This document shows, one piece after another, positions 14,432 through 26,668 of a DNA stretch of 64,000 nucleotides (position 1 is its first letter; every line of letters begins with the position of its first letter). Where the stretch lies: contig JANPWX010000172.1 in NCBI GenBank assembly GCA_024734555.1, positions 806,582-870,581 on the forward strand, in the 5' to 3' direction. Position numbers and translations under genes: made by a program. The notes beneath the pieces are model-generated. The model worked only from the letters and a program-made list of their open reading frames with translations. It was not told where the DNA came from and searched no databases. Source of the stretch: Trochalopteron elliotii (taxonomy: Eukaryota; Chordata; Aves; Passeriformes; Leiothrichidae).

Positions 14432-14785
14432 NNNNNNNNNNNNNNNNNNNNNNNNNNNNNNNNNNNNNNNNNNNNNNNNNNNNNNNNNNNNNNNNNNNNN
14501 NNNNNNNNNNNNNNNNNNNNNNNNNNNNNNNNNNNNNNNNNNNNNNNNNNNNNNNNNNNNNNNNNNNNNNNNNNNNNNNNNNNNNNNNNNNNNNNNNNNN
14601 NNNNNNNNNNNNNNNNNNNNNNNNNNNNNNNNNNNNNNNNNNNNNNNNNNNNNNNNNNNNNNNNNNNNNNNNNNNNNNNNNNNNNNNNNNNNNNNNNNNN
14701 NNNNNNNNNNNNNNNNNNNNNNNNNNNNNNNNNNNNNNNNNNNNNNNNNNNNNNNNNNNNNNNNNNNNNNNNNNNNNNNNNNNNN
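14432..14785. other. Assembly gap of 354 N in the upstream CpG island
   Basis: A run of N bounded by C- and G-rich sequence. It probably hides the transcription start of the leftward gene. Long translated frames spanning 13.9-15.3 kb exist only because stops cannot be seen in it. Confidence 1.
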
Positions 14786-15409
14786 GCCCCGGGGGCGGGC
14801 ACGGAAGCCGGACAAGCGATCGACTCCCCGCCGCGGCCGGGCCCGGAGCGTGGTCCTGGGACATGCTCAGGAGGAGTCCGGAGCGCTGGGCAGGGTCGTG
14901 CCCCGCGGGGAGATGCGCCCTCCGGGGCAGCGCCCGCTGCCGAAACTGCCCTGCGAGCGCGGATGGCAACGGGTACTGGGAACAAAACGGGCGGCAGCGC
15001 TTGGGATGGATTCGGGAGCGCAATACCAGAGCTGCGTGTGTTCTACCGCTGTCCCAAATCACACATTCCCCCCGGCCTGTCACTTGGCAATAAAGCCAGA
15101 GCTGGAGTCAGGAGCAGGAGGCACTCGGGTCTGACAGTGCCCCAGCCCAACAAAGGTACGCCTGGCAGCTCCGCAGGAGATGCTTACAGGCACCCTGATG
15201 GGGATGACATGGAACTGAATAACTCTCAGTTTTCATCAGGCGTGTCTTAATCATTATTTAGATACTGGATTCTTATCAGGCTTCTCCAAGTGAGGCAATT
15301 GTGGGCAAGTCTCATTCCACAGCACTCGAAGGCCTTTTCAAAAACTAGCTCTTTCCCCTATCTTTTTTTCCTACTGACATCCTTGGACTGCTCTGAAGAA
15401 AAATTTTGA

Positions 15410-16180
15410 AATAAAACGCGTGTCCCACAAATAGCTACTTTTTATGTTTACATTTTTTTTTGTTACCACCACAGTTTCTTTGTAAATATGCTTTCAGGAT
15501 GTAAGTTTTATTCCTCAGAAGCACGCACTTCTGGTAATCTCTGGATTAATAAAGATTGAGTTAATCAGTAATCTAATTGCTGTGTGGTGAAATCAAGGCA
15601 AGGGGGCTGTCATTTGGTCTGTGTCAAATATCATATGATGACAGAGCCTGAATTAACACCACCAACACTGTCACAAAGTCCTATCCCATATGATTACTCA
15701 TTTAAAAGCCGTGGTCTTCTATGCCTTGCACATGTTCATTTCCTCAGTTACTCTGTACAGGTAAGATAATGTGTTCACACACAAGTTTTTAGACTTCTCT
15801 GGAGCCTTGAAGCTGAGAAAATACCATGTTCAATGCACTTCTTTTTTCTTGGCCATCCTGCATATGGACATCAGTATCATTCTGTCTGAGCTGTTTCTAG
15901 ACCTGTGCTGTTGTACCATTCATTTGCATAGGTATATAGTATACTAATTTGTTGACAATAAAATATTTTCAATAAAATTTCAAATAAAATTTTCTAGGAC
16001 CTTTTATAATATAAACCATAATACATAAAAAAGCTTTTAGAATATAAATGTATTACTAAGCCATTTGTCTTTAGAATACTCCCACTGTGTTATGGTCTAA
16101 ATTCATTCTGTCATCAGTTTCTATGACACTGGATAAAATAGGTCTGTTTTCCTGAAAAGATAGATATTAATTCCAATAAA
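15410..16180 (+). other. Cluster of six AATAAA hexamers, right of the CpG island
   Basis: AATAAA on the plus strand at 15410, 15548, 15957, 15971, 15983 and 16175. Chance would give fewer than one in this length. They could be 3' ends of a short plus-strand transcript from the island at 14-15 kb, or simply A-rich sequence. A good donor (CAG|GTAAGA) lies at 15761. Confidence 0.3.
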
Positions 16181-19100
16181 GGTTTATGAAAGCTTTATTA
16201 TTTCACTAAGATGAAGAGAGACAGTTAAATGCCATTATCTTAGGAACAACCAAATGGAACTTTTAAAGGGAGATAATAAACTTTTACCTTTGAAACAATA
16301 TACATCTGTATCACAGCCAGAATACTCAACAGTTTGGGGATTTTGGTTTTTAAAGCTCTTTACCTGACTGACTCTCTCTGCATTCTCATCACTATTTCTG
16401 CCAACAGCATTGCAGGCATACACAGCTTCTATCACAGTGTCTTTCCCACCTGCTGCCTGTAGCTATTCCCAAGACCCTTCTGGCTTTTGTGACCCAACCC
16501 CCACAAAAAAAAGGCCAAATCAATTCAGTCTGAAGAGAACCAAGTAGAAAAACCCAAACCACACGATTCTGTGCCCTGAGGTGGTTTACTATTCCGTCCT
16601 GCAGTTCTGAGAAGACCAAAGAACAAGCAATGGAAGCAAAGATACAGCAGTGCAGGAGGAGTTTATTAGCCTGCATGATCAGACCCAGTGTCAGGAGAGA
16701 GACTGCCTACTGATGTGGCTTGTGACACACTAAGTGACCCTGATAATTGCAAACAGAGGTACTGAGATCATGCTATCATTAGTTATTAATCTTACTGTTA
16801 TTAATCTGTAATAACTCTAATGATTATCAAAGTAATGAGTCATCTGCAAACAAAAGGCAGGCAAATTATTCTCATGCAGCAGATAACTGTCCTTCAGTGT
16901 CAGGTCACATTAGCAAAAGAAAATAGTTCGGCTTGTATTACTTCCACAGATTTTATTTTTTTAATTCCCAAATCATTTTAGTGTTTCAGGCATTCTTAGC
17001 ACATTAGCCTAAATACTCTAGATGCACAAAAAGTATGCAAAAAATTTTGGTCTTAATGTGTTTAGATTTTTGTGCAGGAATGTACACATCACTTACTGCA
17101 GTTTAGTCTCATGTTTAGGGCAGAGTTTTTTTGCCATTAGTAATCCATTTCAAACTGCCCTCTCAAAGGAGGGCCACAAAGAATCAGAAGTTTTGTTCCA
17201 CTTTCACAGCAGTCAGGACTGCTCACTGCTGTTTCACAAACAGTATTTCCAGGAAGAAGATCTTTTCAGATTTTGTAAAACATTTTCGTTTCTCGGAAAT
17301 ATAATTTGGAGCTTCTGCCTGCTTCGTAATTTTCAATCTCTGCCTATTCATTACAAGTTCTTATATTTAGATATATAATGGAGTTGTAAGCTTCTTTAAA
17401 AATAGAAATCCTTGATAAATAAATACTTAACAACCTTAATCTCTGTCATATGACCATGTTCTTAAAGCTGAATTCAACGCAGAGACCATTTTTAAAAGAT
17501 AATGCATCTGGACCATGGGAAAAAAAATCGCAGTTATTTCCAGTCATCTGATCTCAGCCCAAATCTGTAGCCTACGAGACACCAAGAAGGGCATGTTTAG
17601 GGAGAGAGGCAGAATTCCAGAAGGGACAATTTCTTGGTCCTCTGTCCCAGTGCCAGCCTAGGCCAGGCTGGCTGTGACCACAGTAACAGCCCATGCTGTT
17701 CCATGGATGGGAACAGCATTGTGGAGTAGCCCTTCTGTTTTGATTAGGATGGAGCAACCCTCTCTGCAGAATTAGGAGCAGTCAGTAGTCTTGATTAGAA
17801 ATTCAGCTAGGATTTTCAAAGATGCCCAGAATTCACATTGGTCTCCTACAGAGCCTTTGATTACCTCCCCTAATTGGGTCTACAAGGAAGCATCGAGTCA
17901 TTCTTCTAATCAGCAGAGGTCCAAGAGCTTTGTATCAAATGTGGAAGGCTCTGGAGACTCCTGGTCTGGCATTCTTCATGAAAACAGTTTCAGTAACCAA
18001 AGCATGTAAAAAGTCAGGGGAAAAAAAGTATGAAAATCATGCTGACCTAGGAAGAAAAAACAGATATTCCAAAATTTCCTTTCTAATAGAAATAAGATGA
18101 CAGCACTTTCTGCAGAAAAAACCACAAATTCTGGAATTTTTTTTTTTAGGACCTCTGAAACAACTGACTATGATATTTTGGCAGTGTCAGATGTTCAGTT
18201 TTGACTTATGGTTTTCTTCTTTATATTCTTGTTTCAACCATAAATAAAATATTTCCATAGCTTTCTCCTGAAAACATAAAAGAAATCAATATCTTCCTAC
18301 AAAATGTTACATTTTATCAAATCCATGTTTTGACAGAAAATTGCTCTAGCAGAAAGCTCTTTACCAGATATTTCCAGAAAGTGAAAAATCACTAGCTAAC
18401 ATCTGTTTGACTCTGAAACACTGAATATCTCACAGTCTCAGATTTCTCACATTATCACAAAACATTTTAAAAGAAACTGTTCAAGAAGGGAGGATTCTAT
18501 AAGCATTTTGTTGGTCAATTTTTTGAATAAAGTCCTTTTACCAGAACTGCAAATTTAAAATAAAAATCATACATTAGTATAGAACTATAAAGAAGTATCC
18601 TTTACTAACAATTTGGGGTAAGTTTTACATATTGTAAATAAAGATAGCTTTTATCTCACACTTCTTACTAGCTGGGAATTCTTGTGACAACCAGGAGCTG
18701 TCCTTACTTTGCTTTTCATGACAAAGCTTACACACAGGCACAACGCTACTATGGCTTGATTTGCTAATATTGCAAAGAAATATTTATTACAAAACCACTA
18801 CAGTAAAACTAAAAACAAAAAAGTTAATGTATTGTACTATGCAAAGGCTTTCCAAAAGTTTAAATTAATGTAACTCAAATTTAAAACTGTGTCTGACTTG
18901 CTGTTGAAGGCCACTTATCTAAACAGTACATTCCACATCAATATTTTGCACTAAGGGATGATGCTTACAATACCTGAAAATACAAGATAATAGATTCTGA
19001 TTTTTATTAAACTTTAAGGGGAAAATGCTATCAGGATTTGAAAACATCTGAAGCTTTTCCTTACTATACCACTAGCATGAGGCAATATTTAAAAACATAG

Positions 19101-20731
19101 CAACCAAATCATCATAAACATAAATAATATATAAACTATCCTCACTACACAAGAGCTAGAATATCCATTACTTTTTCTTTCTCACACTTAAAAAGCAGAG
19201 GTTAAAAGCATGTCTGTAGGTTTGTAAGCACGGCAGTTCACAAGACTAATTGTTTGAGTGGTAAGACACAAGCATTGCATCAAAGCCTGCATAGTCCAAA
19301 ATCTTAGAAATGAGCCCTCAAGGTAAGGGAGGGGAAGAGAGGAACGACTTGGAGATTGCTGTTATGAGAAATACAGTCAAACATGCAGCATCATGACAGA
19401 ATTGACAGTAGGAGAGGCTGTATTTGCGAGGGGGAACCTAGAAGGAAGAGATAAGGATCCACTACAGCACAGCATCTCCTGTGAGTCCTGTGGCACACTC
19501 CCCACACACTCAGTACCACAGTCCTTCCTGCTCAGCAAAGGACTGAAAGAAAAGCTGCTACCCACAGGCCTTCTACGCAACACCTCTGCCTTGGCATTAG
19601 CAGCTCAATTAAAGTATCACAGCTATCTTAATTATCACGGCTGAGCTGGTTTTCCTCTCCCTAACCACAACTGCTCATAGTGCCTGGCTGGGGGCTGCTC
19701 CCCTCTGTATACACAAGGAGGAACAGGGTGGGCTGGTGAGGATGCTGTGGGAGACATGAGGAAAAATGTTGCAAAGCAATTCAAGGATTTTTAAGTTTTC
19801 ATGGTTCTTCAGATGCTTGCTCATTGTTACTCCTACAGAAAATTCCTCTCCCGCCTCTCTGTGCCTGGGCACGTTGGCAGTATTTTGAGTGCGTGTATTT
19901 ATTGTCTTGCTGCCGGACTACAGAAAATTAGCAGCTCAGTTTACAAGGGCCGTCAGACACCCTGGCCAGCCCAGGAGTTGCATATTCTTTCCGTGAGAAA
20001 CTTAGAGTCGTGAGATGTTTCCCAGTGAGCCAGGCTGGCCGTGTCCCGCTGGGGGCAGCGGCGGGGCCGGGGCGATGCCGGGTGTGTGCGAGGCTGCCCG
20101 GCTGCGCTCACCACTTCCTCCCCTCGGCTCGTGCTGAGCTCATGGAGGGGCTGTGGTTGTACTCAGAGCCACCAGCTGACGTGTTTCACTCCGTACTCTT
20201 GGGTCACGCTTAATAACCTTTGAATCCCAAGAGCTGGATGAAACACATGCACACATTTTCATATGGGAAGCTCTCCCGTCTGATGTAAGCCCATTAGCCC
20301 CGAAGTCAGGGTGCTAGAGCCAAGCCTACAAAGTTTATGTGTTCTCTACTAATTCAGAGAAGCAGCCTGGACACTCTGACACCCAGTCAGTGTTAGGAAG
20401 TCCTCAGGACGTGTACTGTGGTTGACTCCACACACAACTGTGAAAGCAGCCCTGAAAAACAGCATTGGTGTGTCTGCACAGAAGCATCTTTTCGGTCTGA
20501 CCCGACTCCATTGCCATGGCCATATCCTACTCCCAGCTGTAGCTCTTCCAGTGTACAAGAACCAGCACTGGCTTAGAGACTCACATTTCAAGCAATTCCC
20601 CCAGGAAAAGTTAAGGCTTCAATTACATTACTAAGTTTCATAATCCTGAGAGAGATTAATGTTTGTTTTAAAGCAGATAGGATGACAAATTGCAAGCTAA
20701 GCTGCAAGGGAAACAGAAGGTTGGCATTAGA
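16181..20731. other. Spacer, nothing recognised except the hairpin pair
   Basis: AT-rich spacer. A short GC-rich patch at 20030-20110 has no exon structure. Confidence 0.55.
17652..17719. other. Pair of adjacent perfect hairpins
   Basis: Hairpin 1: arms GCCAGCCT (17652-17659) and AGGCTGGC (17665-17672), 5-base loop. Hairpin 2: arms ATGCTGTTCC (17693-17702) and GGAACAGCAT (17710-17719), 7-base loop. No gene or repeat family recognised around them. Confidence 0.6.
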
Positions 20732-21040
20732 AAATCATAGAATCATAGAACAGTTTGGATTGGAAGGGACCTTTAAAGGTCATCTTGTCCAGCAACCCTG
20801 CAACGAGCAGGGACATCTGCAACTAAATGTGGGGTTGCTCAAAGTCCCATCCAACCTGACCCTGAATGTTTCCAGGGATGGGATGTCCACCACCTCCCTG
20901 GGCAATCAGTTCCAGTGCTTAACCACCCTAATTGTAAGAAATTTCTTCCTAGTATCTAGTCTCAATCACACCCTTTTAATGTAAACCATTATGCTTTGCC
21001 CTGTCGCTCTGGGCCTTAGTAAAGTTTGTCTCCATATTTC
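20732..21040 (-). mobile_element. CR1 LINE 3' fragment, minus strand
   Basis: The left edge carries AATCATAGAATCATAGAA, the complement of the CR1 3' tail repeat. It is followed by the well-known CR1 3' UTR text (GGAAGGGACCTTTAAAGGTC, then CCTCCCTGGGCAATCAGTTCC). The 3' end therefore points left. The right edge at about 21040 is a gradual loss of similarity. 5'-truncated, non-coding, inactive. Confidence 0.92.
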
Positions 21041-24000
21041 CTATACTCCTGCTCTAACTGTACTATAGCACTGCAGCTGCAGATCCCTGAGGAAAAACGT
21101 GGAATTACCATCAGCTCAGGTTTTTAAGAAGAGTTTGGCCATATTTGACCCTGCTTTAAGACAGATACAGAGAACTGAGTGATGTCTCTTTATGATTACC
21201 TTTCCAATCTTCTGGGCTTTTATATGTAATGCTTATTCTTTCTTCTCAAAGCAGTGAGTTAGAGACTGAATATTTTAAAACTTAAGTGAAATTTAATTAC
21301 AATGCTATGAAATGCTTTTAGAAAAAGTATGGGAACACTGTTAATGGGAACATAAGTATTTTTAAATAGGACAATATATCTAAAAAAAATCTCAAACATT
21401 TGAAGCAAAATCCAAAGTCAACGAGCTAGGTAGTTATCTTTGTTGCCTTTTCTGATAGATTACAGCTAAGTTTGTCTCCTGCTTTTGTAGTTAATAGCTG
21501 CATCTTCACAGTTCTTAAAATGTTACTGTAGGGGTTTTTTACAGTTTGCTTTCATTGTTAACTTTGATAACATAACATGCTACATTTCCTGAGGATAAAA
21601 GACATAATTTTTTTCCCATGTTCTTAGTGCCCAGATGAGCTGGCAACTTATAAACAAGTGCATTATTTGCAACCCGTTCATTACCCCATTTATTTTAATA
21701 GAACTTCATGGGGTTTTTCTGCTATTTTTGCTTACTCAAAATAGCCAGACAGATGTCTGTTCTTGTTCTGTCAAAAGCATCAGTTGCTTTGTTTTTATTA
21801 AATACATTGTTCTTCTGCCAGCAGAGAGCCTTTCCACTTGGTCAAGGACAAAATTCCAGCCAACATTTTTTTAAGAATGCGAGCAATGACAAAAATCTTG
21901 CCAATAAGAAGTGCTTTCCTCTTAGTGTTGAGAGGTTACAAATTTGTTCAAATTATCTGGCCATTTCCCCTAGAATTTATGTTAGTCACAGAGACGTGCT
22001 TCAGTCTCAAACACTGGACTAAGGAGGAGAAGCAGATTCTTAAGTTAATCAGGGCATTAATGCTCTGCTTTTTTTCTAACTGCCTCCCCAAAGCCTGCCA
22101 CTCTTAAGAAGTAAAAACTTATTATTCATAGGGCTATTATCTAGACAAAAGGGAACATTCAAATTATGTACTTGTTATTTGATATAGCTGCACCCGGTTG
22201 ATTTTTAGAAAGCCACATTTCAGCTCAGCAGCTTGCTTCACTCAGCTCAGCTTGTGCTCCATTTTATCTGATGACATCTTACATATTGTCAGTCTGTCAT
22301 GAAGAACACAAACGTAGCACTGGCTAAAATTAAAAAGGGACAACACTCACTAAATGCATATCTCATGTTCAAACAAAACTGTTGGGACTTCCAAGATGGA
22401 GAAAGGTGTCTGATATTTTTTTCTAATCCTGAACTTCATGACCTTTGTGAGAAACAGATCAGCTATTGAACAATAGCTAAACATATTTTCAATAATTCAG
22501 TATGTTTTCAATATGTTTTTCAAATTATATAGATGTGTATGTTGCAGCCTTACAGCCCTTTTGGGGTAAAACTGCCAGTGACTGACTTGTCTCTTGGCTT
22601 TTCTGGGGATTTGTTCTCTGTTTGAGAGATTAAAATTACACCTAGTAATAATACAGGGTTGTGGATTTACTCACTGCTCAACAACACACTCAGGCAGCTA
22701 CAAACCTTAAAACTGGCTGGACATCCAGCAGCTCAGGTGCTGATGGGTGGGGAGAGGTTCACTCATGGTAAAACTGAAATAGGAGGATTTGGGTTTTCCT
22801 TTGGAGAAATTATTTCTAAAGAGGATTAGGGCAGGGAGAGGGGAAGTAGAACAGAAAGGATGTGATGGCTTTGAGCAAGGGGTGCCATACACAAGAAACT
22901 TTATAGTTGTGGGAAAAAACCCCAAAAATCAAGGAAGCAACAAACTGAGTACTGCACATGCATTTCTTCCCATATATATCTATACTTACCATCTTCAGAG
23001 TGTATAGACACCACTGTCATGGACCACAGTCTGGTGATTTACTAGTCAACATGTTTTTCAAAGCATTATAGAAAGGAAAATCTGTCCATAAATGAAAAGT
23101 GTTGAGAGAATTACTCTGTTTTGACAGAAACAAAGTCTATTACTGCAAAGTTTTCTTCCTGCTTTGGCAAAGGAGTTCTCATTCCCAGTATCCCCAGCAG
23201 TATTCTCCATTGCCACGATGACATCTACTGGAGGGGATAGGGTTGAACAAGGATTCTGCTGTTCAAATGTGAAGGCTTCTAACATCAGCAGGGCTGGTGT
23301 AATTTCACTCCCTGAGAACTACTACAGTACTGAAACGTGTGAAGAGCAACATGACCACGTTAGTGTTCTAGATATTTCAAATTGCAACTCCCTCAAGAGA
23401 CACGTGAGAAAAAAGGATTAGAAGAAAAAATCAAACCTCATCTAATATCTGTAAATAAAACTGACTCATCTAGATAATTTTAAATTATTATATGAGAGGA
23501 GCTTGCTAAATATCTCTTGAGAGATTCAAATATGCATTAACTGTACAATAATATGTATTATTGCAGCACTCCAAAGATGTGCTAATCAGAAGCATAGGTT
23601 TGTTAAAACAAAGGAGATATTAGAAATCAGTTATGCAAAACAGTATAAATTAAAAAGAAAATATATGCAATGCTTTACATATGAGGTTTTTCGTTTTCTT
23701 CACAATAAAAATACCAGATGTTGGCTTGAAAAAATAATGTATATTCTCGCTACATTTTCACTTCATATTTGCAGATGCAAATGGATCTTCACAATAACTG
23801 AAAAGAAGAATTGAGAATGAATATTTTTTGAAGCATCAGATCTAACATTTTTTTGTTGGAAATGAGTTTCTGCAATTTGTTTAAAAGAAACTGAAGTCAC
23901 TACCCATTGTGGATGTTTTCTCAAAATAAAACTTTGCAGGAAAGCACATTTATTCTCCTTTAACCCCATTCCACTGCAAGCCTATGGCTGCATCTTGTCT

Positions 24001-25415
24001 GCCTCCTCTCAGCCTTCAGAGGTCCACCACCTGCATGAGGGGTGGCATATGTCAAGTCATTCTATTGTCCTTTTTTGACTCTGTTCTGTTCCTTTTAGAT
24101 GGACAGGAGCAGAGAATAATGGTGTGGGGCAAATGCTGTGTGATAGCACATGGTGTCTGCAGGCTCAGTCTGTGTCTGGGATGGGGAGGATGTGTGGATT
24201 CTGGTTCTTGCTTCTGAATAAGTTTACAGAGGAATTTCCCAGGAAAGAAGAGCATACAACAGGCCAGATTTTGCCATGAAACCAAAGCAAACAAAACTAT
24301 TTGTGATTGAACAAATTTGCAAATAAATAACGCAAATCCTTCTGATTAAATAAACTTGCAAATAAGTCCGCAAAAACGCAGATTCACTGTAAAAGAGGGC
24401 TTTAATTAACAAAAGAGCTTGTTTGCCTACTGGAGCTTCAGTTGCTTTTCTGTGCAGCAAGAGAAACAGTAACAGGTGCCTGCAGATGAGAGGGTAGTCT
24501 GAAATTAATAAATTCTTCAGAAAAATCACTATATACAAAATGAGAAATTTTTTTCCACATGAAGAAAATTAACTGTAATGAGGGTGAGAGGTGAGGACAG
24601 AAAAGTAACTTGAAGGAATCATTTTTGTGGAAGCAAGAAGAGAAAAATGAGACCAGAGTGAATATCACAAGGGTCTTTGACAGCAAGGCCCTGGATCTTA
24701 AACTTAGCAATAGTTAAAGAGACATTGGAGACTTCAAATGGCAAAATTAGATCTTGGTACTGACAGCAGTGAGAGATAATGCAGGATAAACTGGGATGAA
24801 GCAGTGTCTGTGGCCAGCAGGCCAGCAAGGGAGAGCACCATGTATGATATGTGCTGAGCAGTTGCTTGGTCTACAGATGGGTAGGAATCCTGATGTGCCC
24901 TTTATCAAACTTCCTGAGCATGCCTGTCCTGGACTTCAACTTTTCTAGAAATCAGAGGCGCATTGGCAAAGTAATTTGGCAGCAGATGACTGCTGCTAAA
25001 AGCAGCCATTAACTGCCAAAGGTATTAGGGTTGGCAGGCTGGGAATACACTGTCAATGCCTGGCAGCTTAGGAACCAGTCATAAGCTAAAGAAACCCCAG
25101 TAAATACTATACTTCTATCAAAAAGATAAGAAGATACTTCTAAAGGATTTTACAAAAGGCTTTTTCAAACTACTTCACTTAACCAGCAACGATATTAAAT
25201 CACACTTGTAGGAAACACTACTGCATTTTCTTTGAGGGATATCACCCACATAGCTGGAGGAATAGTTACAAGAACTATTAGTATATGCAACTATTTAACA
25301 GGCTCATTCATAAAATGCTACCCTTAGGAGGATTATACATCTCAAAAAGGAGAAGACAGCAAAAGGTAAATTCACAGATATGGAGCAAGAAAAAGACATG
25401 AAGGGAAGAATAATG
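21041..25415. other. Spacer, nothing recognised
   Basis: No exon or named repeat recognised between the CR1 copy and the composite microsatellite. Confidence 0.55.
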
Positions 25416-25446
25416 TCTTTTCTTTCTTTTCTTTCTTTCTTTCTTT

Positions 25447-25481
<35 letters not shown>

Positions 25482-25585
25482 TCTTGCTTTCTTGCTTTCT
25501 TGCTTTCTTGCTTTCTTGCTTTCTTTCTTTCTTTCCTCCTTTCCTTCTTTCCTTCTTTCCTTCTTTCCTTCTTTCCATCTTTCTT
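25416..25585 (+). repeat. Composite pyrimidine microsatellite (CTTT / CTTG / CTTTCTTG / CCTTCTTT)
   Basis: About 170 bases of almost uninterrupted tetra- and octanucleotide repeat: CTTT units, then about eight CTTG units, then alternating CTTG-CTTT, then CTTT, then CCTTCTTT. One strand is nearly all C/T apart from the periodic G. Translations in every frame are repeat artefacts. Confidence 0.97.
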
Positions 25586-26339
25586 TTGGGGAGGAAATGT
25601 TGCTTATTAGCATTGCTATACTTGAAAAATACCTCGGACCCCAGTCTGAGCAGGTTTCTTCCCACATCCCAAGCCTTTAGTTATCATCTTTTTTTGTGTG
25701 TGTGATGAGGTATCATGATGCTTCTTCTTCCTGCTGGGATCCTGTCTGCACTTCCAGACTATTAGTTACAACTATCCTAGTCCTTCACACATGACTGTGC
25801 TTCTGTTTTCTCCAGTGTCAGTGACAGATGTAATGAATGGGCAGCTTAAATCCAGGTCTATTACTTACATATGAAAGATAAAAATATCTCTAAAACTCTG
25901 AAACTGTCCACATGTACAGCTGGCAGGCTTGCCATTCTCCTGGGCCGGGGAGGCTGTGTTAAGGGAGAAAGCCTGAGCATTCTCACACCGTTCAAGAAGT
26001 TGCACACACATGACCCAACTCTTTAACTGACAGGACTGGAGTTCCTTTACAGAGGCAACTCCGGTGAGCCAATGGATGATCCCTTTTGACTCCTTGTTCA
26101 CACACACATTCATTCTTGGGTGTGTTTCCTTCTCCTTCAGTCTCAGCCTTAGATTTCCTGCAGCAGAGTCTCAGGCTTTGGATTTTTAAAGAATAAATAA
26201 TTTAATAGAGTGATACAACAACAGGATCAGCTTGATCTGGGTGTCTCCAGAGAGGGACTGCAAAGACATTCCTGGGCAATTACACCCTTATGATTTATGC
26301 AGCTGTGCCTCATGTGCTCTGCATGGGATTTTTTAGTTC

Positions 26340-26668
26340 AATGGTGATTTGTGGTCTGGGGTGTTCTAACACCATATGGGATTCTTTCTTCCTCTCCACA
26401 CAGGCAGGCCATCAACTGTTCTTATTTCCTCCAGTTGCATCTTCTGCTGCCAACTATATCCTCCTTCTCTTCTGGTTTGTGCTTCTTGTGCATCTGCTCA
26501 CTAATAGATCATGGGAAGCTAAAAAAGTCCTAGATCTAGGGAAAACATTAATAAGCAACAACTAAAGCATCAGTGTGTTATCAATATTATTCTCGTACTG
26601 AATCCAAAACACAACACTCTACAAACTACTACGAAAATTGGTAAGAAAACAAATTTATTCCAGCCAAA
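26340..26668 (-). mobile_element. LTR fragment, avian ERVL-like, minus strand
   Basis: Read on the minus strand from 26668, the sequence gives a GGCTGGAATAAATTTGTTTTC-like start, then TTTTGGATTCAGTACGAG, TTGATAACACACTGATG, TTAGTTGTTGC and GAGCAGATGCACAAGAAGC. This order of landmarks matches a common avian ERVL LTR family. The 3' part, toward lower coordinates, fades out; the true edge could lie as far as 26200. No internal genes are visible. Confidence 0.55.

Larger units (their letters stand above)
14040..15170. promoter_or_regulatory. CpG island, probable promoter of a leftward gene (contains a gap)
   Basis: CpG-dense, GC-rich sequence flanked by AT-rich DNA, about 24 kb upstream of KLHL7. 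No coding exon is recognisable. A perfect minus-strand donor lies at its left edge (14166-14161), which suggests transcription to the left. In other vertebrates the gene upstream of and divergent from KLHL7 is FAM126A/HYCC1, whose first exon is non-coding and followed by a long intron; that fits, but is inference from gene order. Confidence 0.6.

Noticed and set aside
13922..15250. Frames of 200-440 codons crossing the 14 kb gap on both strands
   Set aside because: They are open only because the N run hides stops and GC-rich DNA has few stops. The translated ends are Ala/Pro/Arg-rich with no family match.
20682..20984. 100-codon frame
   Set aside because: It runs through the minus-strand CR1 3' UTR, which is non-coding in this direction.
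25308..25705. Several frames rich in Lys/Glu/Arg or Leu/Cys/Phe
   Set aside because: They are translations of the composite microsatellite, open in every frame because the repeat lacks stop codons.
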